64,000 nucleotides of DNA from Lachnospiraceae bacterium. Lineage in GTDB: Bacteria; Bacillota; Clostridia; Lachnospirales; Lachnospiraceae. Numbering within the stretch: the first letter of the stretch is position 1; each line of letters starts with the position of its first letter. Both the position numbers and the translations under genes were made by a program. Below, piece after piece: positions 1 through 7,074 of the stretch. Under the pieces are notes generated by a model. The model was given only the letters and a program-made list of their open reading frames with translations. It was not told the DNA's origin and searched no databases. Location: assembly GCA_910575565.1 (NCBI GenBank), contig CAJTFL010000020.1:20358-84357 (forward strand), written 5' to 3'.

Positions 1-1
1 T

Positions 2-1363
2 TATGACGGCAAGGTATGGAATGAGTCTAAGCAGCGGGCGGTCGGCGTGATGGAGGAATTTCTGGATATGCAGCTTGCGGATGCGCTGCTGTTGTGCGCG
101 GTGACCAAGCAGGCGGTTATCGATGCCGGTGCCGATCAGGCGGCGGTTGAGTCTGGGGGCAAACGAGATATCAAGGATTTTTCCGATGATCAGATGAAGC
201 TCTTCATGGAGTATCTGGAAGCCAGGGCTTACTTTGCCTTCGTCATGAAACGCAGGGATATGAAGTATGTCACGTCAACGCTGCAGGCGGCGAAGCCTAT
301 GGTGGAAATCAATGTCGATGAGCTGGATGCGGATCCGTATCTTCTGAATACGCCTGCCGGAACCATTGATCTCCGTAAGGGCGTGCACAGTTTGAGCCCG
401 CATAATCCGCTTGATTATATTACGAAGATCACGGCGGTATCACCTTCGGATGACGGCAGGGATGAATGGCTGGAGCAGCTTGACCGCACGTTCCTGGGAA
501 ATGATGAAACCATTACCTATACACGCCAGTCGATGGGTGAAACGCTGTTCGGGCGTGTGGAAGAGGAAAAGCTGACGATCGCTTACGGTAAAGGCCGGAA
601 CGGGAAATCAACGGTCTTCAATTCTGAGGCAGCGGTTATGGGATCTTATGCCGGGACCATATCGGCGGACATCCTGACTGCCGGATGCAAGCGCAACCCT
701 AAGCCGGAGATTGCTGAACTTAAGGGCAAGCGCTTCCTGATCGCCGGTGAACTGGAAGAGGGCGTGAGGCTGTCTACTTCCATCGTGAAGCAGCTTTGCA
801 GCACTGACCGTATTAAGGGCGAGAAAAAGTATAAGGATCCATTTGACTTTATACCCACGCATTCCATCGTGCTTTTTACCAACCATCTGCCGAAGGTGTC
901 CGCAATGGATGATGGAATCTGGCGCAGGCTTGTGGTCATTCCTTTTAACGCGAAGTTTGAAGGCAAGAATGACATCAAGAATTATACCCAGTACCTGATT
1001 GAGCATTCAGGCGGATACATCCTGAAGTGGATGATCGAGGGTGCGAAAGAAGCGTAAGAGAAGGACTTTGATATTGAGAAGCCTAGGGATGTCCAGGAAG
1101 CTATCGCCAAATATAAGGCTGACTGTGACTGGTTTTCGCATTTTCTGGAGGAATGCTGCGAGGTGGATCCTGATTATGAGGAAAAGTCTGGCGATTTCTA
1201 TGCGGCTTACCGTGCGTACTGTGCAAGGACAGGGGATTTTACCAGAAGCACAACGGAGTTCTATACAGAGGTCGAGAACCGTGGCTTTACCCGTCAGAAG
1301 CGTAAAGACGGGCGTTTCGTCAAGGGTTTGAAACTGGCTGAGGACGGCGGCGACTTCGTGTGA
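2..1363 (+). pseudogene. Phage D5/P4-type DNA primase-helicase, 5' partial, split by an in-frame stop
   Basis: The frame is open from the left edge, so the N-terminus lies outside the window. It encodes a D5-like N-terminal region followed by a superfamily 3 helicase domain, with a Walker A motif (GKGRNGKST) near 589-612, an ELKGKR/AGELEEG stretch and the FTNHLPKV segment. These proteins unwind and prime phage DNA at the replication origin. A TAA at 1055-1057 interrupts the frame after GAKEA. The same frame continues without any shift for another 101 codons to 1363, and this tail (DWFSHFLEECC, RAYCARTGDFTRSTTEFY) is the normal C-terminal domain of the family. The stop is therefore most simply a single-base nonsense mutation, possibly of a tyrosine codon. 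The truncated product keeps the whole ATPase domain, so it might retain some activity. Family assignment is confident; the functional state is inference. Confidence 0.85.
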
Positions 1364-1520
1364 TGACGGTCGTGACAGTCAGTTCATAAACATTTACAGT
1401 TTTGCTTTTTACTGATTGGTGACGGTCTTGACAGTCTTATCATAAAACCCCTTTAGGGCAGAAATTTATCATTTTTTATCTATATATAGATGTTTTGGAA
1501 ATGATTGTCACGACTGTCAC
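1362..1520. repeat. Iteron-like repeats downstream of the phage primase
   Basis: Two direct copies of GACGGTCKTGACAGTC lie at about 1365-1380 and 1421-1436, each followed by a CATAAA-A/T-rich stretch. A third copy in inverted orientation (GATTGTCACGACTGTCAC) lies at 1503-1520. They fill the AT-rich gap between the primase and the nuclease gene. Short repeats next to a replication initiator are typical of phage origins, but origin function is inference. Confidence 0.5.
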
Positions 1521-1563
1521 CGGGTCAGTGGAAAGCCGTATGAATAAAGGCTTGGAGGCATTT

Positions 1564-1857
1564 ATGAGAGAAAAAGATATAGAACAGAAAATCGTTTCAG
1601 CTGTTAAACGCCGTGGCGGGATATGCCCGAAGTGGGTGTCACCTGGCTTTGACGGAGTCCCGGACCGTATAGCCATATTTCCGATGGCGAAGATCTGCTT
1701 CATTGAGGTCAAGGCGTCTGGCAAGAAGCCGCGTCCGCTGCAAAAGGCAAGGCATAAGCAGCTGAGGCATTTCGGATTCAGGGTATATGTCATCGACTGT
1801 GAGGAACAGATTGACGCGATGTTTGAAGAGATGGGAGGCAGGGCAAATGAAGTATAA
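1564..1857 (+). CDS. Phage VRR-NUC domain nuclease
   Basis: This is a 97-residue protein made almost entirely of a VRR-NUC fold, a PD-(D/E)XK-type nuclease module found alone in many phages beside the replication genes. The visible catalytic signature is GVPDR near residue 29, then FIEVKASGKKPRPLQ about 20 residues later, giving the D...E-x-K set. The start was placed at the ATG at 1564 because GGAGG lies 4 to 9 bases upstream. An earlier in-frame start at 1495 would run through the inverted repeat and lacks a ribosome binding site. The gene overlaps the downstream helicase by 11 bases, so the two are probably translated together. The likely role is phage replication or recombination; no substrate can be inferred. 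Confidence 0.85.
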   Translation: MREKDIEQKIVSAVKRRGGICPKWVSPGFDGVPDRIAIFPMAKICFIEVKASGKKPRPLQKARHKQLRHFGFRVYVIDCEEQIDAMFEEMGGRANEV

Positions 1858-3211
1858 ACCACATAATTATCAGCAGTTTGCTATCGACTTTATCCTGAAG
1901 AATCCGGTAGCGGCCATATTCCTGGATATGGGTATGGGAAAAACGAGTCTTACCCTCATGGCGATACTTCATCTTCTGTATGACAGCTTTGAGGTGAAAA
2001 AGGTGCTGATCATAGCGCCGCTTCGGGTTGCAAAGCATACATGGTCGGATGAAATAGCCAAATGGGATGAGTTCGGAATCTTGAGATATTCCATAGTGGT
2101 GGGAACGGCTGCAGAGAGGCTGGCGGCACTGAGGAAGGATGCAGATATTTATATTATCAACAGGGAAAATGTACCCTGGCTGGTTGAGAAAAGTGGGATG
2201 CCCTTTGATTTTGACATGATCGTGATCGATGAACTTTCATCCTTCAAAAACAGCCAGGCGAAAAGGTTCAAGTCCCTGATGAGGGTAAGACCGAAGGCAA
2301 GCAGGGTCGTGGGACTTACCGGAACGCCGACTGGTAGCGGCGGATATATGGATCTGTTTGCGGAATTCAAGGTGCTGGATATGGGTGAGAGGCTTGGAAG
2401 GTTTATCGGGCAGTACAGGCTGAACTTCTTCAGGCCTGCGGCAACGAACGGACAGATCGTTTACAGCTATAGCCTTCTTCCGGGAGCGGAGGATGCGATC
2501 AATAAAAGGATTTCCGATATCACGATTTCCTTGAAGGCGGTAGACCATCTTGATATGCCGGAACTGATTTCAACAGAATATCCGGTATACATGAGTGATT
2601 CTGAGAAAAAGAATTATGAGGATATGAAAAAGGATCTGATCCTTGATATGGCGGATGGAGAAGTGACGGCTGCCAATGCGGCGGCTCTTTCTGGAAAGCT
2701 TACCCAGATGGCGAACGGCGCTGTATATGCCGATGACGAAACGGTTATCAGGATTCATGACCGGAAGATTGAAGCCCTGGAAGATATTATCGAGGCAGCA
2801 GTTGGGAAGCCTGTCATGGTGGTGTACTGGTATCGGCATGATAAGGAGAGGATTTCCGAAGGATTGAACAAAATGGGTATTCCCTTTGAGTGCATTGATT
2901 CCGATGCCAGCATTGAGAGATGGAATAAGGGTGAGCTTCCAGTGGCACTGTGTCATCCGGCGTCATCCGGGCACGGGCTTAACCTTCAGGAATCCGGCAG
3001 CAATACGATGGTATTTTTCGGAATCCCCTGGAGCCTTGAACTGTATCAGCAGACGGTGGCGAGGCTTTGGAGACAGGGTCAGAAAAACAGCACGGTTACG
3101 ATCATCCATATCGTGACTAAGGGTACGATTGATGAACGCATTATGAAAGCCCTGTCTGATAAGAACCTGACTCAGGCAGCATTGATAGATGCGGTGAAGG
3201 CTCAGCTTTAG
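1847..3211 (+). CDS. Phage SNF2-family DEAD/DEAH helicase
   Basis: This 454-residue protein has the two RecA-like domains of an SNF2 helicase. The N-terminal lobe carries the Walker A motif DMGMGKT (about residues 27-33), a DELS Walker B motif and the GLTGTPTGSG motif III region. The C-terminal lobe contains SSGHGLNLQ and the arginine-finger motif VARLWRQGQK. Such stand-alone SNF2 proteins sit just after VRR-NUC in many Firmicutes siphophages and are thought to remodel or unwind DNA during replication. The start at 1847 overlaps the end of the VRR-NUC gene. A longer reading from 1787 would lie wholly inside that gene. The gene looks intact, unlike the primase upstream. Confidence 0.9.
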   Translation: MKYKPHNYQQFAIDFILKNPVAAIFLDMGMGKTSLTLMAILHLLYDSFEVKKVLIIAPLRVAKHTWSDEIAKWDEFGILRYSIVVGTAAERLAALRKDADIYIINRENVPWLVEKSGMPFDFDMIVIDELSSFKNSQAKRFKSLMRVRPKASRVVGLTGTPTGSGGYMDLFAEFKVLDMGERLGRFIGQYRLNFFRPAATNGQIVYSYSLLPGAEDAINKRISDITISLKAVDHLDMPELISTEYPVYMSDSEKKNYEDMKKDLILDMADGEVTAANAAALSGKLTQMANGAVYADDETVIRIHDRKIEALEDIIEAAVGKPVMVVYWYRHDKERISEGLNKMGIPFECIDSDASIERWNKGELPVALCHPASSGHGLNLQESGSNTMVFFGIPWSLELYQQTVARLWRQGQKNSTVTIIHIVTKGTIDERIMKALSDKNLTQAALIDAVKAQL

Positions 3212-3224
3212 GAGGTAAGTGCCT

Positions 3225-3509
3225 ATGGCGGGAAATAAGAATCTGGCAGAGGATCCGTATGAGCGATTGGCGAATGCCATTATCCTTCAGGCTGTTTCTG
3301 ATTACAGGACGGCGCTGAAGAAGATTAAGGTTCATCCGAAGAACCGACAGGCAAAAGATGAGGCTTTGGAGGTCGAGAGGTTTTTCTGTTCCGGCTGGTA
3401 TCAGCAGCTTACATCCGTGGATGGGGAATACCTGATCAAAAGGCTTCAGGACGAAGTGAGACAATCAGAGTCAATCCGAGGGAAGAAAAATAAATCCGAT
3501 CGGAGGTAG
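3225..3509 (+). CDS. Small phage protein of unknown function
   Basis: This 94-residue hydrophilic protein starts at an ATG 10 bases after GGAGG. An upstream GTG at 3219 would sit too close to that site. A central FFCSGWYQQLTSVDGEYLI stretch resembles small proteins commonly seen between the SNF2 helicase and the late-gene regulator of Clostridia phages, but I cannot give it a function. It has no signal peptide or membrane segment, and the tail is rich in Lys and Arg. It lies 13 bases after the helicase and 3 bases before the regulator, within one operon. Confidence 0.7.
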   Translation: MAGNKNLAEDPYERLANAIILQAVSDYRTALKKIKVHPKNRQAKDEALEVERFFCSGWYQQLTSVDGEYLIKRLQDEVRQSESIRGKKNKSDRR

Positions 3510-3512
3510 CTT

Positions 3513-3944
3513 ATGAACAGACATCAGCAGGAAGCTAAGAAATATTTATCACAGGCATTCGGACTGAACCAACGAATTGAGAGCAAGCTTGGACAGATTG
3601 AGGATCTTCATGATCTGGCAACGAAAGCAACGGTGACATATTCGGACATGCCGAAGAGCCCGAACAGGGATGGTTCCAGAATGGAAGATGCCATTATCAA
3701 GATCATCGACCTGGAGAATGAGAACAATCTGGATATGATGAAGCTTGTGGAACTGAAGAAGGATATCATCCGCAGGATCAAGGCTGTGGAGAGCGCCGAA
3801 CTTCAGACGATACTGAAACTCAGGTATCTGTCCTATATGAGATGGGAAGAGATTGCAATCGAGCTTGGATACGGAATCGATAATGTATTCCGTCTTCACA
3901 GGAATGCGCTGGATGAAATCGAGATTCCGGAAAGAATACAGTAA
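3513..3944 (+). CDS. Phage late-gene regulator, DUF1492 / sigma-70 region 4-like
   Basis: This 143-residue protein has an N-terminal helical half and a C-terminal sigma region 4-like helix-turn-helix. The LKLRYLSYMRWEEIAIELGY segment (about residues 105-124) is the signature of the DUF1492/ArpU/RinA-type activators that switch on late phage transcription at a promoter just before the packaging genes. Its position directly upstream of the HNH and terminase genes fits that role. GGAGG precedes the ATG by 7 bases. The target promoter is not obvious in the 120-base gap downstream. Confidence 0.8.
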   Translation: MNRHQQEAKKYLSQAFGLNQRIESKLGQIEDLHDLATKATVTYSDMPKSPNRDGSRMEDAIIKIIDLENENNLDMMKLVELKKDIIRRIKAVESAELQTILKLRYLSYMRWEEIAIELGYGIDNVFRLHRNALDEIEIPERIQ

Positions 3945-4006
3945 AATCAAGTTCGATACAGTAAGCCTATATGATAATGTTAAGATGGCAAAAGCGAAAG
4001 ATGAGG

Positions 4007-4040
4007 AAGCCGTTGTGGAGGAATCTGCAGCGGCTTTTTC
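4007..4040 (+). terminator. Possible terminator between phage regulator and packaging genes
   Basis: AAGCCG near 4007-4012 can pair with CGGCTT at 4031-4036, with extra TG/CA pairs inside, and the hairpin is followed by a short T-run. It lies in the gap between the late regulator and the HNH gene, where early transcription would be expected to end. The stem is imperfect, so confidence is modest. Confidence 0.4.
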
Positions 4041-4063
4041 CGTGGAAGAAAGAAGGTGGACAG

Positions 4064-4435
4064 ATGCCGAGAAAACCGAAGAAGCCGTGTGCTTATCCGG
4101 GCTGTCCCAACCTTACGGAAGGGAGATACTGTCCGGAACATCAGAGCAAGGTGAACAGTGAGTATGAGAAGTATGGGCGTGATCCCAGGACAAAGAAGTG
4201 TTATGGAAGGGTGTGGAAAAGGATCCGCGATAAGTATGTGATGGAGCATCCGTTCTGTGAGTTGTGCTTCCAGCGTGGAGTGATAGTTCCTACGGAAGAG
4301 GTTCATCATAAGAAGCCGCTGAGTGAAGGTGGCACGCATGATCGGAGTAATCTGATCGCGCTGTGCAAGTCGTGTCACTCGCGCATACACGCAGAGAGGG
4401 GAGACCGATGGGGAAAGCACCCGGAGGGGGAGTGA
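4064..4435 (+). CDS. Phage HNH endonuclease (packaging-associated)
   Basis: This 123-residue protein has an N-terminal zinc-binding region (CAYPGCP, then YCPEH) and a C-terminal HNH nuclease motif: CELC, VHHKKPLSEGG, then LIALCKSCHSRIH. HNH proteins placed immediately before the terminase genes take part in DNA packaging of long-tailed phages, where they work with the terminase at the cos site (established for related phages). The start at 4064 has a GAAGGTGG site 5 bases upstream; an upstream in-frame ATG at 3971 lacks one. The next gene is the terminase small subunit, 106 bases away. Confidence 0.88.
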   Translation: MPRKPKKPCAYPGCPNLTEGRYCPEHQSKVNSEYEKYGRDPRTKKCYGRVWKRIRDKYVMEHPFCELCFQRGVIVPTEEVHHKKPLSEGGTHDRSNLIALCKSCHSRIHAERGDRWGKHPEGE

Positions 4436-4541
4436 AAATCCCCACGCATGTGTTTCCTAGGGAACGGCGTGGGGGGTCACACGCACAAAAACAAGAAATC
4501 AAACGGGGTATTACCCCGGCAGGGAATTGAGGTGAAGGAAA
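4436..4541. other. Palindromic gap between HNH and terminase small subunit, possible cos region
   Basis: The gap holds two hairpins. CCCCACGC at about 4441-4448 pairs with GCGTGGGG at about 4467-4474, and a shorter GGGG-TATTA-CCCC hairpin lies near 4505-4517. No gene fits here. In HNH-terminase phages the packaging start site usually lies in or near this gap, so cos function is a reasonable guess, not something the sequence proves. Confidence 0.35.
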
Positions 4542-5078
4542 ATGGCCAAAGACGGGACTATGCGCGGCGGCGCAAGGGTCGGTTCCGGCAGGAAGTCCAA
4601 AGCCCTGATGGAAAAGATCGACAGCGGGCTTGCGGCAACGGTCATTGACCTTCCGGAGCCTGCGGAGATAAGCGGCGGGGATGTGCCGCCGGTGAAGGAC
4701 TTCTTAAAGGCTGCTCAGAAGAGCGGCATTGACCTATGCGCGGAGGATGTGTTCAAAAGCACTTTTCTCTGGCTGAAGGAAAGAGGCTGTGACCAGCTGG
4801 CGAACACGCAGCTGATTGAACAATACGCGATGTCGGTATCCAGATGGGTACAGTGCGAGACCTGCATATCGGAGTATGGTTTTCTGGCAAAGCATCCGAC
4901 CACAGGGGCGGCAATTACAAGTCCCTATGTGACGATGAGCCAGAATTATCTGAAACAGGTGAACCAGTGCTGGTATCAGATCTATCAGATCGTGAAGGAA
5001 AACTGCTCTGTGGAGTACGGAGGGGCGAATCCGCATGATGACCTGATGGAGCACCTGCTTACGGCAAGGAAGAAATAG
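4542..5078 (+). CDS. Phage terminase small subunit, P27 family
   Basis: This 178-residue protein begins with a basic GGARVGSGRKSK stretch typical of P27-family small terminases, followed by the helical domain with LIEQYAMSVSRWVQCE and VTMSQNYLKQVNQCWYQIYQIV. The small subunit recognises viral DNA and loads it onto the ATPase/nuclease subunit (here at 7055). The two subunits are normally adjacent. In this phage, two ParB-like genes and a methylase sit between them, which is seen in some Firmicutes phages. The start has GAGGTGAAGG just upstream. Confidence 0.88.
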   Translation: MAKDGTMRGGARVGSGRKSKALMEKIDSGLAATVIDLPEPAEISGGDVPPVKDFLKAAQKSGIDLCAEDVFKSTFLWLKERGCDQLANTQLIEQYAMSVSRWVQCETCISEYGFLAKHPTTGAAITSPYVTMSQNYLKQVNQCWYQIYQIVKENCSVEYGGANPHDDLMEHLLTARKK

Positions 5079-5088
5079 GAGGGTTTCG

Positions 5089-5529
5089 ATGAAATATGTG
5101 AAGAAAAAGCTGTCAGAACTGAAGCCTTATGAGAACAATCCGAGGATCAATGATGAGGCAGTGGACGATGTTGTGGAGAGCATTAAGCAGTGTTCCTACA
5201 TCGCACCGATCATTATTGACGGGGATGGAGTAATCCTGGCGGGGCATACGAGGTATAAGGCTCTGAAAAAGCTGGGATATAAGGAATGCGAGGTTGTGAT
5301 CGCGTCTGATCTGACAGAAGAACAGAAGAAAAAGTACAGGCTTTATGATAACAAAACTGCTGAAATGGCAAGCTGGGATCAGAAGAAGCTGAGCGCGGAA
5401 TTATGTGATGTGGATTTTCAGGGATATGATTTCGGACAGCCGGAGATCGCACAGCCGGATGATGGGACAGAGGAAGCAGATCCTAAGATGATGACCTGTC
5501 CGTGTTGCGGGGAGGTGTTCGAGGTATGA
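5089..5529 (+). CDS. ParB/Srx-like nuclease-domain protein, first copy
   Basis: This 146-residue protein has a ParB/sulfiredoxin-type N-terminal domain: ENNPR near residue 15, then IILAGHTRYKAL-type residues (GVILAGHTRYKAL) near 46-58, the GxxR core of the family. It is followed by a helical LTEEQKKKYR segment, an acidic linker and a C-terminal CPCCGEVF half zinc ribbon. Phage copies are usually annotated as ParB N-terminal or chromosome-partitioning-like proteins and often sit beside DNA methylases. Their biochemical role in the phage is not settled. The gene overlaps the second copy by the ATGA arrangement, so the pair is translationally coupled. Confidence 0.82.
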   Translation: MKYVKKKLSELKPYENNPRINDEAVDDVVESIKQCSYIAPIIIDGDGVILAGHTRYKALKKLGYKECEVVIASDLTEEQKKKYRLYDNKTAEMASWDQKKLSAELCDVDFQGYDFGQPEIAQPDDGTEEADPKMMTCPCCGEVFEV

Positions 5530-6017
5530 AGCTACAGAAATTAAAGCTGGCTGAGATAGAGCCGTATAAGAATAATCCGCGTAAGAATGATGATGCAGTG
5601 AATGCGGTTGCCGAGAGCATCCGTCAGTGTTCCTATATTACGCCGATCATTGTGGATGAGGATCATGTGATCATCGCAGGTCACACCAGATACAAGGCGC
5701 TGATTGCTCTGGGGATGGATGATGTGGAATGCCTGATCTGTGACGGGTTGACCGAGGAACAGAAGAAGAAATACCGCTTCCTGGATAACAAGACCGGGGA
5801 AAAGGCAACATGGGATCTCATGAAGTTGGAAGTCGAACTGGAAGGACTTGATCTGGAAGGGTTCGACTTTTTTGGTATGGCGGCTGACCTGCCGGTGGAT
5901 GGTGACGGCGGCGGTTCGGATAAGGAACTGACCGGGACCACGGAATTTGATGCGGAGGTGTTTGGGGATGAAGAGTTCAAATACGAATGCCCGAACTGCG
6001 GTTTCCGGTTCAACTGA
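5526..6017 (+). CDS. ParB/Srx-like nuclease-domain protein, second copy
   Basis: This 163-residue protein is a clear paralogue of the preceding gene. Both share NNPRxNDxAV, ESIxQCSYI, PII, AGHTRYKAL and LTEEQKKKYR at the same spacing, and both end in a two-cysteine ribbon (here CPNCGFRF). This copy has a longer acidic, glycine-rich linker before the ribbon. The ATG at 5526 overlaps the TGA of copy one, preceded by GGGGAGG. Its own 3' end overlaps the methylase gene by 50 bases in another frame. The pair most likely arose by tandem duplication. Confidence 0.82.
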   Translation: MKLQKLKLAEIEPYKNNPRKNDDAVNAVAESIRQCSYITPIIVDEDHVIIAGHTRYKALIALGMDDVECLICDGLTEEQKKKYRFLDNKTGEKATWDLMKLEVELEGLDLEGFDFFGMAADLPVDGDGGGSDKELTGTTEFDAEVFGDEEFKYECPNCGFRFN

Positions 6018-7074
6018 GTTTCCGTGGAAGTGGAGCCTTGCGGATCTGGAAAAGAGGCCGAAGCATGGGCATACCGTGTTTTCCTGTTTTTCTTGCGGCG
6101 GAGGTTCCTCAATGGGATATAAGCTTGTGGGATTTGATGTCGTGGGGAACTGTGAGATTGATCCCGACATGATGAAGGTCTATAAGCAGAATAATCATCC
6201 GAAGCATTCATTCCTTATGGATATCAGGGATTTCCTGAAGCTGCCGGATGAGAAGATCCCGGAAGAGTTGTTCCATCTGGATGTGCTGGATGGTTCGCCG
6301 TCATGCTCTGTATTCTCTACGGCCGGAGTCAGGGAAGAAGGATGGAACACGGAAAAAGTGTTCCGGGAAGGTCAGGCAAAGCAGAGGCTGGATGACCTGT
6401 TCCTTTACTTCATAGCGATAGCGAAGAGATTACAGCCGAAGGTTGTCATCGCGGAGAATGTGAAGGGCATCATCATTGGAAATGCGAAGGGCTGGGTCAA
6501 CCAGATTGTGAAGGGATTCGATGATGCCGGATATATAGTGCAGATATTTCTGTTCAATGCGGCGAGAATGGGCGTGCCTCAGAAAAGAGAGCGTGTCTTT
6601 TTTATCGCGCATCGGAAAGATTTGAAATATCCGAAGCTTTCCATGAACTTCAATTCAAAACCGATCCCATTCAAAGATGTCCGGGAACCTTATGGAAAAG
6701 CGATGGATCCAAACAGTATGCAGGCGAAGCTTCTGAAGTACAGGATCCCTTCTGACAGATGCATCGCGGATATCAATGAGAGGGTGAGGAAGGTCAAGAA
6801 CAATGGATTTTCCACTCCGATCAACAGGGATGATGAGCCTGTGCAGACGATAGTTCCAGGCAGCAGCCTTTACCGGATGTGCGATGGCCTGCTTATGACG
6901 GACAGGGATATCATAGGCTGCCAGACGTTTCCGCAGGACTACGACTTCATGGATCAGAGTGTCCAGTACATCTGCGGCATGAGTGTTCCGCCGGTGATGA
7001 TGGCGAAGATCTCCGAGCAGGTGTATAGGCAATGGCTGAAGGGAAGTGATGCGGATGAAGATGCGGAAGCTTAA
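5968..7074 (+). CDS. Phage C5-cytosine DNA methyltransferase
   Basis: This 368-residue protein shows the ordered motifs of DNA (cytosine-5) methylases. Motif I (FSCFSCGGGSSMGYKL) binds S-adenosylmethionine. Motif IV (DGSPSCSVFS) has the catalytic cysteine but PSC in place of the usual PPC. Motif VI (VIAENVKG), motif VIII (MGVPQKRERVFFI) and C-terminal motif X (VPPVMMAKI) follow. The target domain between VIII and IX is short. Phage methylases of this kind protect viral DNA from host restriction; no partner nuclease is visible. The start at 5968 was chosen for GGAGGTG 7 bases upstream; an ATG 7 codons earlier has no such site. Confidence 0.88.
   Translation: MKSSNTNARTAVSGSTEFPWKWSLADLEKRPKHGHTVFSCFSCGGGSSMGYKLVGFDVVGNCEIDPDMMKVYKQNNHPKHSFLMDIRDFLKLPDEKIPEELFHLDVLDGSPSCSVFSTAGVREEGWNTEKVFREGQAKQRLDDLFLYFIAIAKRLQPKVVIAENVKGIIIGNAKGWVNQIVKGFDDAGYIVQIFLFNAARMGVPQKRERVFFIAHRKDLKYPKLSMNFNSKPIPFKDVREPYGKAMDPNSMQAKLLKYRIPSDRCIADINERVRKVKNNGFSTPINRDDEPVQTIVPGSSLYRMCDGLLMTDRDIIGCQTFPQDYDFMDQSVQYICGMSVPPVMMAKISEQVYRQWLKGSDADEDAEA

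Noticed and set aside
1055..1057. Stop-codon read-through or alternative genetic code to explain the split primase
   Set aside because: TAA, TAG and TGA all end normal genes throughout the window, and no read-through signal or suppressor tRNA is visible. A point mutation is simpler.
1041..1331. Forward 96-codon frame rich in Arg over the primase C-terminal part
   Set aside because: It overlaps the conserved primase C-terminal domain in a different frame and has no ribosome binding site or family resemblance.
5541..6211. Two long antisense frames (209 and 176 codons) across the ParB-like genes
   Set aside because: Both lie opposite conserved genes, are Ser/Arg/His-rich, and lack ribosome binding sites. 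They are shadows of biased codon use.
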